Below, piece by piece: positions 17,239 to 26,261 of a stretch of DNA of 64,000 nt. Under the pieces are notes generated by a model. The model was not told the origin of the DNA. It saw only the letters and a list, made by a program, of their open reading frames with translations, and did not search any database. Source of the stretch: JAMLIN01 sp964476625 (GTDB taxonomy: Bacteria > Pseudomonadota > Gammaproteobacteria > Burkholderiales > Burkholderiaceae_E); contig CAYZBJ010000001.1 in NCBI GenBank assembly GCA_964476625.1, positions 1-64,000 of the forward strand. The letters run 5' to 3'. Each line of letters opens with the position of its first letter. Position 1 is the first letter of the stretch. Made by a program: the position numbers and the translations under genes.

Positions 17239-17930
17239 ATAAAGAAAAATCCCGGGCCCGCGGACTCGGCCACATCGGCCGCTTCATCCTCGTCGGATTC
17301 TTCACGGTCGCCCCGCTCTGGGTCACCTGGCTGGTGTTCGACTTCGTGATCGGCATGCTCGCGCGGGCGGGGCGGCCGCTGCTCTACGCCGCGGCCCGCG
17401 CCGTCAGCAACTTCTCGCCGACTCTCGCATCCTGGATGCTCGAATCGGCGTTCGAGCAGGCCGTCGCGCTGGTGATCGTCCTTGCCGCGCTCTACGGCAT
17501 CGGCGTGTTCGCCACCATCCTGATCGGGCGCAAGCTGATCGGCTGGTTCGAATCCGTGATGGCCCGCCTGCCCCTGGTGCAGACGATCTACGGCGGCACC
17601 AAGCGGCTGCTGCACAGCCTGCGCACCCCGCCGGCCACCGGCCAGCGCGTGGTGCTGATCGCATTCCCCAACGACAGGATGAAGACCATCGGCATGGTCA
17701 TGCGCACCATCCAGGACTCCGTCTCGGGACGCGAGCTCGCGGTCGTCTACGTACCGACGGCGCCCAACCCGACCTCCGGCTACATCGAGGTGGTGCCGGT
17801 CGACGAGGTGATCTTCCTCGACTGGAGCGTCGAGGAGGCGATGACCTTCGTCATGACCGGCGGCACCACCTCGCCCGACACGGTGCAGTTCTCGAACCCG
17901 CCGACGCCGCCGCGCGAAGGCGCCGGCTGA
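17235..17930 (+). CDS. DUF502 family membrane protein
   Basis: 231 aa with two clear membrane helices (about 15-40 and 70-100), and a soluble C-terminal part with VQTIYGGTKRLLHSL, VVLIAFPNDRMKTIGMVM and VYVPTAPNPTSGYIEVVP. These are the signature blocks of DUF502, a family of unknown biochemical function. The first ATG overlaps the stop of the Na/Pi transporter by 4 bases, so the two are translationally coupled. The last 20 residues are Pro-rich and variable. Confidence 0.92.
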   Translation: MNKEKSRARGLGHIGRFILVGFFTVAPLWVTWLVFDFVIGMLARAGRPLLYAAARAVSNFSPTLASWMLESAFEQAVALVIVLAALYGIGVFATILIGRKLIGWFESVMARLPLVQTIYGGTKRLLHSLRTPPATGQRVVLIAFPNDRMKTIGMVMRTIQDSVSGRELAVVYVPTAPNPTSGYIEVVPVDEVIFLDWSVEEAMTFVMTGGTTSPDTVQFSNPPTPPREGAG

Positions 17931-17934
17931 TCGT

Positions 17935-19143
17935 TCAGGCGCCCTTCGGGCTGACCACGATGCCGCGCGCGGCCAGGTCGCCGACCTGCGCATCGGACAG
18001 GCCAAGCAGTTCGCGCAGGACTTCGGCCGTATGCTCACCGAGCGAAGGCGAAGGCGAGCGGATCGCGCCCGGGGTCTCGGACAGGCGAAACGGGACACCC
18101 ATCATCGGAACCTTGCCGGCGCGAGGATGCTCCTGCTCGACGATCGCACCGCGCGCCCTGACCTGGGGATGCGCGACCACCTGGTCGATCTTGTTGACGG
18201 CGCCCACCGGAACGCCGGCGTCGACGAGGATCTTCTCCCACTCCTCGTAGCTGCGCGTCAGGAAGGTCTCCTGCAGGGTCGCGATCATCGCCTCGCGATT
18301 CTGGTTGCGTCCGATATTGGTTGCGTAGTGCGGATGCCGGGTGAGCTCGGGCCGCCCGATCGCCGGACAGAAGATGTCCCAGAGCTTCTGGCTGCCGACC
18401 GCGATGGCGAGATCCCGTGTGGCGGTGCGGAAGGTCTGGTAAGGCGCCAGCGCCTTGTAGGCGGTGCCGAGCGGCTCGGGCATCTCACCGTCGGCCATGT
18501 AGCCGGCAATCAGCACATTGAGCAGCGACAACTGGCCCTCGAGCATGGAAATGTCGACATGCTGGCCGACGCCGGTCTTTTCCCTGACCCGCATCGCCAT
18601 CACGATGCCGAGCGCGGCGTACATGCCGGCGGTCAGGTCGGCGATCGACACGCCGCAGCGCGCCCCGTGGGTGCCTTCGTCACCGGTGATGCTGATCATG
18701 CCGCTCTCGGCCTGCACGATCAGGTCCATCGCCGCCCGGTCGGTGTAGGGGCCGTCCTGGCCGAAACCCGAGATCGAGCAGTACACGATGCCCGGGTTGC
18801 GCTTGCGTACCTCCTCGTAGCCGAGGCCGAGCCTTCTCAGCGCGCCGACACGGAAGTTCTCGAGGATCACGTCGACCTTGCCGGCGAGCTCGAAAAAGAG
18901 TGCCTTGCCTTCCTCGCTCTTGAGATCGATCGACAGGCCGCGCTTGTTCCGGTGCAGCGACGTGAAGTAGGAGCTCTCGTCGCCAGGCAAGGGCGAGCCC
19001 CAGGCGCGGGCGATGTCGCCGAAACCCGGAGTCTCGAGCTTGTAGACGTCGGCGCCGAAGTCGGCGAGCAGGGTGGAGCAATGGGGTCCGGCCAGCGCAT
19101 GCGACAGGTCGAGAACCTTGATCCCTTCGAGCGGAGTTTTCAT
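17935..19143 (-). CDS. CaiB/BaiF family (class III) CoA-transferase
   Basis: 402 aa, full length for the family. The opening PLEGIKVLDLSHALAGPHCS, the KSEEGKALFFELAGKVDVIL block, FGQDGPYTDRAAMDLIVQA, and catalytic Asp169 in GVSIADLTAGMYAALG are all present. It moves CoA between carboxylic acids such as formate, oxalate, succinate or aromatic acids; the acceptor is not predictable. It is convergent with DUF502 (4 bases between the stops) and divergent from the DUF2889 gene. No partner subunit of the same family is next to it, so it is probably a homodimer. Confidence 0.93.
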   Translation of the reverse strand: MKTPLEGIKVLDLSHALAGPHCSTLLADFGADVYKLETPGFGDIARAWGSPLPGDESSYFTSLHRNKRGLSIDLKSEEGKALFFELAGKVDVILENFRVGALRRLGLGYEEVRKRNPGIVYCSISGFGQDGPYTDRAAMDLIVQAESGMISITGDEGTHGARCGVSIADLTAGMYAALGIVMAMRVREKTGVGQHVDISMLEGQLSLLNVLIAGYMADGEMPEPLGTAYKALAPYQTFRTATRDLAIAVGSQKLWDIFCPAIGRPELTRHPHYATNIGRNQNREAMIATLQETFLTRSYEEWEKILVDAGVPVGAVNKIDQVVAHPQVRARGAIVEQEHPRAGKVPMMGVPFRLSETPGAIRSPSPSLGEHTAEVLRELLGLSDAQVGDLAARGIVVSPKGA

Positions 19144-19383
19144 CGGACGGGCACCGGGTAAGTCGAACGAAGCATGGATTGTGACGCAAGCGGCGCCGAA
19201 GTGTTGTGCCGGCCCGCCGCCGGGTATGCCGCCAGGCCGGTCGGCGACCTGGTCCCCGCTGGCTTAAACTGGCCCGAATCCCGCATCATCGAAGGCCCGA
19301 TATGAAACGCCCCCCACGCTCGCTCTGCTCGCCGCCTCCCGAGGAATCGCCTCAGTGGCTTCGGGCGGCCGGGCGCCACTGAG

Positions 19384-19968
19384 ATGTCCCTGCCCGATCC
19401 CGCCCCGCGTCGCCACACCCACACCCGTCGCGTCCACTGCGAGGGCTTCCTGCGCGAGGACGGCCTGTGGGACATCGAGGGCCGGATCATCGACACCAAG
19501 CCCTTCCAGTACACCGAACCGTTTCGCGGGGTGCGCGAGCCCAACAGCGAAGTGCACCACATGGCGGTCCGGCTGACCATCGACGATGACCTCGTGGTCC
19601 ACGCGATCGCGGTCGACATGCCGCAGACGCCCTACCCGACCTGCGTCGGCGCCAAGCCGAACTTCGACGGCCTGGTCGGCGCATGCATCGCGCGCGGCTG
19701 GCGCAAGTCGGTCAACGAGACGGTCGGCGCCACCCGCGGCTGCACCCATGTGCGCGAGCTGCTCTTCCCGATGGCGACGGTGGCCTTCCAGACCGTGTTC
19801 AGCTGGCCCGAGGACGGCCCGGACGGCCCCGTGCGCTTCGGGCCGGCCCGGGCCGGGGGCAAGCCCGGCTTCATCGACGGCTGCCACGCCTGGGCCTCGG
19901 ACGGGATGGTCGTCGCGACCCTGCATCCGCAGTGGTCGAGCCGCAAGGACGGCAGCCGGACCGGCTGA
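19384..19968 (+). CDS. DUF2889 family protein
   Basis: 194 aa with the characteristic blocks of DUF2889: RRVHCEGFLREDGLWDIEG, DTKPF followed by R-G-V-REP, then HHMAVRLTIDDDLVVHA, and GCTHVRELLFPMATVAFQT with a conserved Cys and His. The family is common in Burkholderiales, often near CoA-ester genes, and its function is unknown. The conserved His and Cys could bind a metal; that is inference. The 240-base space before it holds only a 26-codon open frame (19302-19382) without other support. Confidence 0.88.
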   Translation: MSLPDPAPRRHTHTRRVHCEGFLREDGLWDIEGRIIDTKPFQYTEPFRGVREPNSEVHHMAVRLTIDDDLVVHAIAVDMPQTPYPTCVGAKPNFDGLVGACIARGWRKSVNETVGATRGCTHVRELLFPMATVAFQTVFSWPEDGPDGPVRFGPARAGGKPGFIDGCHAWASDGMVVATLHPQWSSRKDGSRTG

Positions 19969-20014
19969 AGCTGCTCGACGGGCTGCGCCGTGCACGGGCG
20001 ATGCGGGCGCCGCA

Positions 20015-21913
20015 TCACTCCCGCGGCGCGAGATGAATCCGGTCTTCGCCGAACTGGAGCTCCGGTAGCCGCGGGGACACCACTTGCGGCAGCGTGGCCT
20101 CGATCGCATCGCGCCAGGCGCCGAAGCTCTCCCGTCTCGGCAATTCGGCCAGGCCGATCCGCTCGAAGGCGCCGGCCTGCTGGCGATAGACCAGCAGGCG
20201 ATCGCTGCCCGGATGCGCGCCGAACAGGAGCAGCATGAGCTCGGGCTCACCCTCGCCGTCTATCTGCTGCAGCCAGGCGCCGCAGCGCCATCCGCTCGCG
20301 AAGCAATCGCCCACGAACCGCCGATCCGCGCTCCAGCGACGCTCGCCGCGGGGACGGTCGCGATCGGCGACGTCGTCGTCCGCCTCCGCCCATGCCCGCA
20401 GGGCGGCGATCGACGCTTCGGCGTCCGGGTCGCGCCAGGCCTCGATCGCGGCGCCCGCGGCGTCCGGCGCTTCGGCCATGGCGGCGCCCGGGTAGCGCCG
20501 GGTCCTTGCAAGTTCGGCGCGGGCGGCATCGGCGATATCCGGCCCGCCCTCGGCCGCGAGCCGGCGCAGCCCCTCGATGCCGTAGCTACCGGCCTGCCAG
20601 CGCAGCCAGGCGGTATCGACGCGAGGAGGGTCGACGCCCGCGGTGCCATTGGCCAGCGCCCGGTCGACCTGGCTCGCAACCGCCAGCCTGCGAGCATCGG
20701 CGATCGGCGTGAGCAGGGCGATGATGGCGAGGCTCGCAAGGACCGCGACCCATACGTTGATCCGGCCGACCCAGGGCATCCAGCGCGGATCATGGACGCG
20801 CGGTGCGGGATAGCCGACCGCATAGGCGAGCGCCATCGCGGCCACCAGCGCCCCCCAGATGCGGTCCTCGGTCCAGCCGTACTGCCCTACGCGGGGCACG
20901 ATGGACCAGGCGGCAAAGAGCGCGATCGGGATCGTCGCGAGCCAGGCCCAGCGCAGGGCGCGCCGCAAGCGGCGGCTCGTGATGGCCGGGCTGCGGCCAT
21001 CCTGCCAGGCCGCGTTGAGGAAGCAGACCGCGAGCGCGAGGAACCAGAGCAACCGGGCGCTGGTCAGCGTCCGGTCGCCGTCCCCTGCCCGGCCCGCGAA
21101 CGGGATCGCGAGGACCCACACCACGCCAAAGCCCAATGCGACCGGCAGCAACCAGGCATTGAGGCTGAGCCAGGCGCGTCGCAGGGCCAGGGTCATGGCC
21201 GACCAGCGCCGCGCCATCACGAAACCGAAGGCGATCGCCAGCGTGGTCACCGGCAGCCGGAACCAGGCCTCGCCAAGCAGGTCGCGCACCGTCGTTATGT
21301 GCACCGTGCGCAGCAGGCCGGCGCCAGCGAAGAGGATCGCCCAGGTCGCGCCGGCGAAGAGGATCGCGAACGCGGTGGCGATCGCATTGCGCCAGGTCAG
21401 GTCGAAGTACTCATGGTAGCGATGTGAGCGCCGGCAAACCCAGAGATGCAGCAGCATGGCGCCTGCCACGAAAGCCGCAACCACGACCTGGGGCCGAACC
21501 CCCTGGAAGGGCGAGGCGATCCCCCGGCCGGACGGATCGATGCTGGTGGCTGCCTGGTGCCAGCCGATGAAGCCGAAGAGCAGGCCGAGCACGAGCACCA
21601 TCAGCAGCCTTTCGGTCCGGCCGATGACCGCGTCGATGCTCCAGTAGAGCGCGATCGGCATGGCGAGCGCGGCGAACACGATCGGCATCACGATGCGTGG
21701 CGAGCCGGCCAGCATCCGGCCCTCGGCGGCGAAATACCAGAGCGCCCACAGCACGACCCCCTGGGCGAGGCCGACTACGAGCAAGGCCGCGTCGCGACGC
21801 CGGGCGGCCAGCGCGGCAGGCGTATCGAGTGGCGCGGCGACCGGAGTCTCGATCGAAGCTTCGGCCGATGTCTCGATCGATGAAGCGATATCGGTCCCCG
21901 GCATTTCATTCAT
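20015..21913 (-). CDS. Large membrane protein, DUF4153 type
   Basis: 632 aa. About ten to twelve hydrophobic helices occupy residues 40-420, then a soluble C-terminal domain of about 200 residues with Asp/Ala-rich helices and a closing FGEDRIHLAPRE. The layout and the pattern YHEYFDLTWRNAIATAF match DUF4153 proteins. The N-terminal 40 residues are polar and rich in Ser, Thr and Glu. Function unknown. It is divergent from the penicillin-acylase gene with 72 bases between the starts, which must hold both promoters. Confidence 0.75.
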   Translation of the reverse strand: MNEMPGTDIASSIETSAEASIETPVAAPLDTPAALAARRRDAALLVVGLAQGVVLWALWYFAAEGRMLAGSPRIVMPIVFAALAMPIALYWSIDAVIGRTERLLMVLVLGLLFGFIGWHQAATSIDPSGRGIASPFQGVRPQVVVAAFVAGAMLLHLWVCRRSHRYHEYFDLTWRNAIATAFAILFAGATWAILFAGAGLLRTVHITTVRDLLGEAWFRLPVTTLAIAFGFVMARRWSAMTLALRRAWLSLNAWLLPVALGFGVVWVLAIPFAGRAGDGDRTLTSARLLWFLALAVCFLNAAWQDGRSPAITSRRLRRALRWAWLATIPIALFAAWSIVPRVGQYGWTEDRIWGALVAAMALAYAVGYPAPRVHDPRWMPWVGRINVWVAVLASLAIIALLTPIADARRLAVASQVDRALANGTAGVDPPRVDTAWLRWQAGSYGIEGLRRLAAEGGPDIADAARAELARTRRYPGAAMAEAPDAAGAAIEAWRDPDAEASIAALRAWAEADDDVADRDRPRGERRWSADRRFVGDCFASGWRCGAWLQQIDGEGEPELMLLLFGAHPGSDRLLVYRQQAGAFERIGLAELPRRESFGAWRDAIEATLPQVVSPRLPELQFGEDRIHLAPRE

Positions 21914-21985
21914 GGCAGATCGATCTTATCGCGCGAATCCCGCCCTTCGTGCGAGACTTTCAGCGCCATCCCTGTCGGAGACAGC

Positions 21986-24244
21986 ATGTCGAAACGACTT
22001 CCCGGGCTCGACGCGTCGGCCACGATCTACCGTGACGAATGGGGCATCGCCCATGTGCGGGCGCGCCATCGCCGCGACGCCTTCTTCGCCCAGGGCTACG
22101 TCCACGCCGAGGATCGCTTCTGGCAGATGGACGCGGCCCGCCGCCGGGTCGAAGGGCGATGGGCCGAATGGGTCGGCGAGGCTGGCGTCGAATCCGATGC
22201 GCTCGCCCGCCGGCTCGGCGCAGCCGCGGCCTGTCGTCGCGACTACGACGCGATCGACGACGAGGCCCGGGAGATCATCGACGCCTATGCCGCCGGCGTG
22301 AATGCCTGGCTGGGCACCGGCGAACCCCTGCCGACGCCCGAGTATGCCTTCCTCACGGGCGCGCCAGAACCCTGGGCGCCGTGGCATTGCATCGCCGCGA
22401 TGCGCTGGCGCGGCTGGCTGATGGGCTCGCTCTGGTTCAAGCTGTGGCGCGCCGCCGCGCTCGCGGTGCTGCCAGCCGACCAGGTCGCGAAACTGCGTAT
22501 CGACGACGGCGGCATCGATCGCCTGTGCATCCCGCCGGGCGTCGATGCGCAGCGCTGGGTCGCCAGCCTTGCCGAACTCGCGCCATCGATTGCCGCCCTC
22601 GAGGCGATCGCATCGCCCGACATGACCGGCGGCGGCAGCAACAACTGGGCGATCGCGGGCGAGCACACCGCCAGTGGCAGGCCACTGCTCGCCGGCGACC
22701 CGCACCGCGTCTTCGAGATGCCGGGGATGTACGCCCAGGGCCATGTCGGCTGCGACGAGTTCGATGCGGTCGGCCTCGAGATTCCCGGCGTGCCTGGCTT
22801 CCCGCACTTCGCCCACAACGGCCATGTCGCCTGGGGCGTCACCCACGCCTTCGCCGACCTGCACGACCTCTTCGTCGAGCGCGTCGAAGAGCGCAACGGC
22901 GGATGGCACTACCTCTTCGAGGATCGCTGGCTGCCGGTGCGCTCGCGGCGCGAGACCATCCATGTGCGCGATGGCGAGGACCGGGTGATCGATATCCACG
23001 AGACCCACCACGGCCCGGTCATCGTCGGCGAGCCCGGACGCGGCCCTGTGCTCGCGCTGCGCTCGATGCAGTTCGCCGAGACGGACCGCTCGTTCGAATG
23101 CCTGCTGCGGATGCTCTGCGCCCGCAACACCGACGACTTCTTCGAGGCGACCCGGGGCTGGGGCCTGATCGACCACAACGTCGTCGCCGCCGACACCGCC
23201 GGCCATATCGCCCACCGGGTGCGCGCGATCGTGCCGATCCGGCCGCGCATCAACGGCTGGTTGCCGGTACCGGGCTGGACCGGCGAGCACGAGTGGCAGG
23301 GCATGGTGCCCTTCGAGGCCATGCCGCATGCCACCGACCCGGCGCGCGGCTTCATCGTCACCGCCAACAATCGTTTCGTCGCCGACGATTCGCCCTACTA
23401 CCTCTGCACCGACTGCCATCCGCCGTACCGGGCGCGCCGGCTCGAGGAGCTGATCGCCGCGCTGCCGGCCGCCACGCTCGACGACATGGCGGCACTGCAT
23501 CGCGATGTCCGCAGCCCGAACGCGACCCTCTTCCAGACGCTGGTCGGCCGGGCCGAGGGGCTCGGCGGCGCGGCGCTCGCACTGCGCCAGCAGATCCTCG
23601 ACTGGGACGGCGAACTCGATGTCGACTCGATCGGCGCGGCCGCCTACGAAACCCTGCGCTGGACCCTCGCCGAGCATGTCGCCCGCCGCAGCGGCCTGGC
23701 GACGCTCGCCGGCCACGAGCTGCTGCGGCTGCCGCCCGGAGTGTCGCCGACCATGCAGGTCTGGTGGCTGCTGCCGAGCCTGGTGCGCAACGACGACAAC
23801 GCCCTGCTGGGCGGTGAAACCTGGCCGCAAGTGGTGGCCGCCGCGTTGGGCGAAGCAGGCGAGCGCTTCGATGGCCGTCCCTGGGGCGAGCATCACCGGG
23901 CGCGGCTGGCCCATCCGCTGCAGTCCTTGTCGGCGGCGGCGCGCGACCGGCTGGCGGGGCCAGCCTTGCCGCTGCCCGGCGACAACGAGACGGTCATGGC
24001 CAACGGTTGCGTGCCCGCCAGCGGGCTGGCCGCCGCCTCCGGCTCGGTGGCCCGCTACGCCTTCGACATAGGCAACTGGGACGCGAGCCGCTGGGTCGTG
24101 CTCGACGGCGCCTCGGGCGAGGCCGGTTCGCCCAACCGCTTCGACCAGAACCCCCTCTGGGCCCGCGGCGAGATGGTGCCGATGCGCTACGACTGGAAGG
24201 AGATCGCGCGCCACGCGAGCTCGACGGAGACGCTCAGGCCCTGA
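21986..24244 (+). CDS. Penicillin acylase family protein (Ntn hydrolase)
   Basis: 752 aa precursor of the penicillin G acylase/acyl-homoserine lactone acylase superfamily. An alpha part of about 217 residues (YRDEWGIAHVRA, AFFAQGYVHAEDRFWQMD, EIIDAYAAGVNAWL) is followed by the autocleavage site GGGSNNW. Ser218 would become the N-terminal nucleophile of the beta chain. GDPHRVFEMPGMY and HNGHVAWGVTHAFADLHDLF are typical of the beta chain. The substrate may be a beta-lactam, a homoserine lactone or another amide. Unlike the classical periplasmic enzymes, the protein begins directly at the fold with no signal peptide. No longer start is visible. Confidence 0.9.
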   Translation: MSKRLPGLDASATIYRDEWGIAHVRARHRRDAFFAQGYVHAEDRFWQMDAARRRVEGRWAEWVGEAGVESDALARRLGAAAACRRDYDAIDDEAREIIDAYAAGVNAWLGTGEPLPTPEYAFLTGAPEPWAPWHCIAAMRWRGWLMGSLWFKLWRAAALAVLPADQVAKLRIDDGGIDRLCIPPGVDAQRWVASLAELAPSIAALEAIASPDMTGGGSNNWAIAGEHTASGRPLLAGDPHRVFEMPGMYAQGHVGCDEFDAVGLEIPGVPGFPHFAHNGHVAWGVTHAFADLHDLFVERVEERNGGWHYLFEDRWLPVRSRRETIHVRDGEDRVIDIHETHHGPVIVGEPGRGPVLALRSMQFAETDRSFECLLRMLCARNTDDFFEATRGWGLIDHNVVAADTAGHIAHRVRAIVPIRPRINGWLPVPGWTGEHEWQGMVPFEAMPHATDPARGFIVTANNRFVADDSPYYLCTDCHPPYRARRLEELIAALPAATLDDMAALHRDVRSPNATLFQTLVGRAEGLGGAALALRQQILDWDGELDVDSIGAAAYETLRWTLAEHVARRSGLATLAGHELLRLPPGVSPTMQVWWLLPSLVRNDDNALLGGETWPQVVAAALGEAGERFDGRPWGEHHRARLAHPLQSLSAAARDRLAGPALPLPGDNETVMANGCVPASGLAAASGSVARYAFDIGNWDASRWVVLDGASGEAGSPNRFDQNPLWARGEMVPMRYDWKEIARHASSTETLRP

Positions 24245-24290
24245 GGGCCGAGGCCCCAGCCCCGCAGCCCGCGATCTCCGCGCGGGAGAT

Positions 24291-25208
24291 TCAAGGGGCC
24301 GGGTCGAACGCCGCGATCAGCGCATCGAGCAACGCTCGCACCGCCACCGACAGGCCGCGCTGGGTCGGATAGACCACTTGCAGGGTGCCCGTGGGCATGG
24401 CCCATTCGGGTAGCACCCGGGCGAGCCGGCCCTCGGCGATGGCCGCGGCGGCGTAGTCGTCGGGCAGCATCGTCACCCCCAGCCCGGCGATCGCCGCCCT
24501 GGCCCGCAGCTGGAAGTCCTCGCAGACGAGCCGTGCCGGCGCGGCCACTTCGACTTCACGCCCGTCGGGCGCCGCCAGGGTCCAGTGCACCCGCCGGTCC
24601 GGATTGACCGTCCCGAGCGCAGGCACTTCGCGCAAGGCATCGAGCGTCGGCAACCCACCATGGGCGGCGACGAAGGCGGGGCTCGCGACGAGTATCCCCC
24701 GCGCGACGCGCAGCCGGCGGATCGCCCATTGCGGCTCTTCGTCGCCGGGACTGCGCACCCGGATCGCAAGGTCGATGCCTTCGGCGACGAGATCCACCCG
24801 CCGGGGCGTCATCACCAGCTCGAGCACCACCCGCGGGTTGGCGGCGAGGAAATCGCTGAACACCTGGCAAAGGAGTTCGCTTTCCACCAATTGCGGCGGC
24901 ATGCTCACCCGCAGGGCGCCCGATGGCTCGACCCGTCTCGAACTGGCGATGCAGTCGGCCGCCTCGGCCTCGCGCATCATCGCCCGGGCATGTTCGGCCA
25001 CCTGGCTGCCGGTATCGGTCAGGGTGATCCGCCGGGTACTGCGCTGGAGCAGGCGCACCCCGAGCCGATGCTCGAGCGCGGCAACCCGCCGCGACAGGCG
25101 TGACTTCGGTACCCCGAGCACCCGCTCGGCCGCCGAGAAGCCGCCGGCATCGACCACCGCGGCGAAATAGCGATAGTCGTTGAGGTCCACGGACTCGACT
25201 GGGTTCAT
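24291..25208 (-). CDS. LysR-family transcriptional regulator
   Basis: 305 aa. The N-terminal winged helix-turn-helix is at residues 5-65 (YRYFAAVVDAGGFSAAERVL, then SRLSRRVAALEHRLGVRLLQ). The effector domain follows from about 90. The sequence belongs to the group often found beside azoreductase and quinone-reductase genes. It is divergent from azoR, with 133 bases between the starts, and very likely controls it and itself. The stretch between them has two copies of ATCGATTTGCC, at 25207 and 25258. Confidence 0.92.
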   Translation of the reverse strand: MNPVESVDLNDYRYFAAVVDAGGFSAAERVLGVPKSRLSRRVAALEHRLGVRLLQRSTRRITLTDTGSQVAEHARAMMREAEAADCIASSRRVEPSGALRVSMPPQLVESELLCQVFSDFLAANPRVVLELVMTPRRVDLVAEGIDLAIRVRSPGDEEPQWAIRRLRVARGILVASPAFVAAHGGLPTLDALREVPALGTVNPDRRVHWTLAAPDGREVEVAAPARLVCEDFQLRARAAIAGLGVTMLPDDYAAAAIAEGRLARVLPEWAMPTGTLQVVYPTQRGLSVAVRALLDALIAAFDPAP

Positions 25209-25268
25209 CGATTTGCCCCATCAATGGAACGATCAATCGCATTTTCGCCGACTACCGATCGATTTGCC
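25207..25268. promoter_or_regulatory. Repeated ATCGATTTGCC in the lysR-azoR divergent promoter
   Basis: Two exact copies of ATCGATTTGCC start at 25207 and 25258, five helical turns apart. The first overlaps the lysR start codon. They sit on both sides of the promoter region shared by lysR and azoR. They could be LysR contact sites, although neither is a clear T-N11-A box, so this stays tentative. Confidence 0.35.
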
Positions 25269-25341
25269 ACGAATTCATCATGAGGCCATGGTGTCGGTCA
25301 CCGACCGGCGCCTCCACATGAACCGAAAACCGGAGCCCCTC

Positions 25342-25944
25342 ATGAACATCCTGCACCTCGATTCGAGCATCCTCGGCGATGCCTCCGCCTCGCGCGGCCT
25401 GACGCGCGACATCGTCGCCACCCTCGTGCGCACCCACCCTGGCGCTATGGTGGCCTACCGTGACCTCGGCGCCAGCGTGTCGGGCCACTTCGACGCCGCC
25501 CTGCTGGCCGCCCGCTCGACGCCGCCGGAAGTGCGCAGCGCCGAAGCCCATGCGCTGGCCGAGCACGCCGAGGCGGTGATGGCCGAGTTCCTCGCCGCCG
25601 ACGTGATCGTGATCGGCGCGCCGATGTACAACTTCGGCCTGCCGAGCCAGCTCAAGACCTGGATCGACCTGATCGCCGTCGCCGGGGTGACCTTCCGCTA
25701 CACCGAGGACGGCCCGCAGGGCCTGGCCGGCGACAAGCGCGTCATCATCGCGGCGACCGCGGGCGGCCAGCATGCCGGCCAGCCCAGCAGCGCTGCCCAC
25801 GCCGACTACCTGAAGTTCCTGCTCGGCTTCCTCGGCATCGCCGACATCGAGGTGGTCGTCGCCGAGGGACTGGCGATCGGCGTCGAGCAACGCGAAGCAG
25901 CGCTCGCCGCCGCACGCGGCGCGCTCGAGGCGGTCACAATCTAG
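25342..25944 (+). CDS. azoR: FMN-dependent NADH-azoreductase
   Basis: 200 aa flavodoxin-like quinone/azo reductase. The FMN phosphate loop is at the N-terminus (LHLDSSILGDASASRGLT), the flavin contact is IGAPMYNFGLPSQLKTWID, and TAGGQHAG lies at about 140-150. It reduces azo dyes and quinones by two electrons with NADH. The start at 25342 has CGGAG 6 bases upstream; earlier in-frame ATGs lack homology. Probably induced by the divergent LysR regulator in response to quinones or electrophiles. Confidence 0.95.
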   Translation: MNILHLDSSILGDASASRGLTRDIVATLVRTHPGAMVAYRDLGASVSGHFDAALLAARSTPPEVRSAEAHALAEHAEAVMAEFLAADVIVIGAPMYNFGLPSQLKTWIDLIAVAGVTFRYTEDGPQGLAGDKRVIIAATAGGQHAGQPSSAAHADYLKFLLGFLGIADIEVVVAEGLAIGVEQREAALAAARGALEAVTI

Positions 25945-25966
25945 CCAGGCGGCTATTGGCTCCCAT

Positions 25967-25997
25967 GATTGATGCGCATAAAATATGCGCATCAATC
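25967..25997. promoter_or_regulatory. Perfect palindromic operator of ccdAB
   Basis: Inverted repeat with 14-base arms: GATTGATGCGCATA at 25967-25980 and its exact complement TATGCGCATCAATC at 25984-25997, separated by AAA. It lies 18 bases before the ccdA start, with AGGAGG between. The AT-rich centre could serve as a -10 element. CcdA-type antitoxins bind palindromic operators through their ribbon-helix-helix domain, so this is the likely autorepression site. Confidence 0.8.
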
Positions 25998-26015
25998 GTG
26001 AGGAGGATTATTCCC

Positions 26016-26261
26016 ATGAATTCGATCTTCGACATCGAGGCCCCGAGGAAAGCAACCAACGTCAGCATCAACAGCGACCTGCTGGCGAAGGCCAGGGAGA
26101 TGAAGATCAACCTCTCCGCAACACTGGAATCGGCCTTGGCCGTGCAAGTTGGCGCTCACCAGCGAGAACTCTGGAAGCAGCGGAACCGGGACGCGATCGA
26201 AGCCTACAACGAACTCGTAGCAACCCATGGCAGCCTGGCAGACGAGCTGAGGACTTTCTGA
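26016..26261 (+). CDS. ccdA: CcdA-family antitoxin
   Basis: 81 aa. The ribbon-helix-helix N-terminal half (KATNVSINSDLLAKAREMKI) binds DNA. The C-terminal half (WKQRNRDAIEAYNELVATHG) matches the CcdB-binding segment, ending LADELRTF. A strong AGGAGG lies 9 bases before the ATG, and the perfect palindrome lies just upstream. Its stop overlaps the toxin start (TGATG). Composition here is less GC-biased than the neighbours, which fits acquisition by transfer. Confidence 0.95.
   Translation: MNSIFDIEAPRKATNVSINSDLLAKAREMKINLSATLESALAVQVGAHQRELWKQRNRDAIEAYNELVATHGSLADELRTF

Noticed and set aside
19302..19382. 26-codon open frame just before the DUF2889 gene
   Set aside because: Stops two bases before the next ATG, but has no ribosome-binding site or hydrophobic or charged pattern; kept only as a note.
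24245..24300. Hairpin after the penicillin-acylase gene as a terminator
   Set aside because: A GC stem is present but no T-run follows, and the LysR gene converges from the other side.
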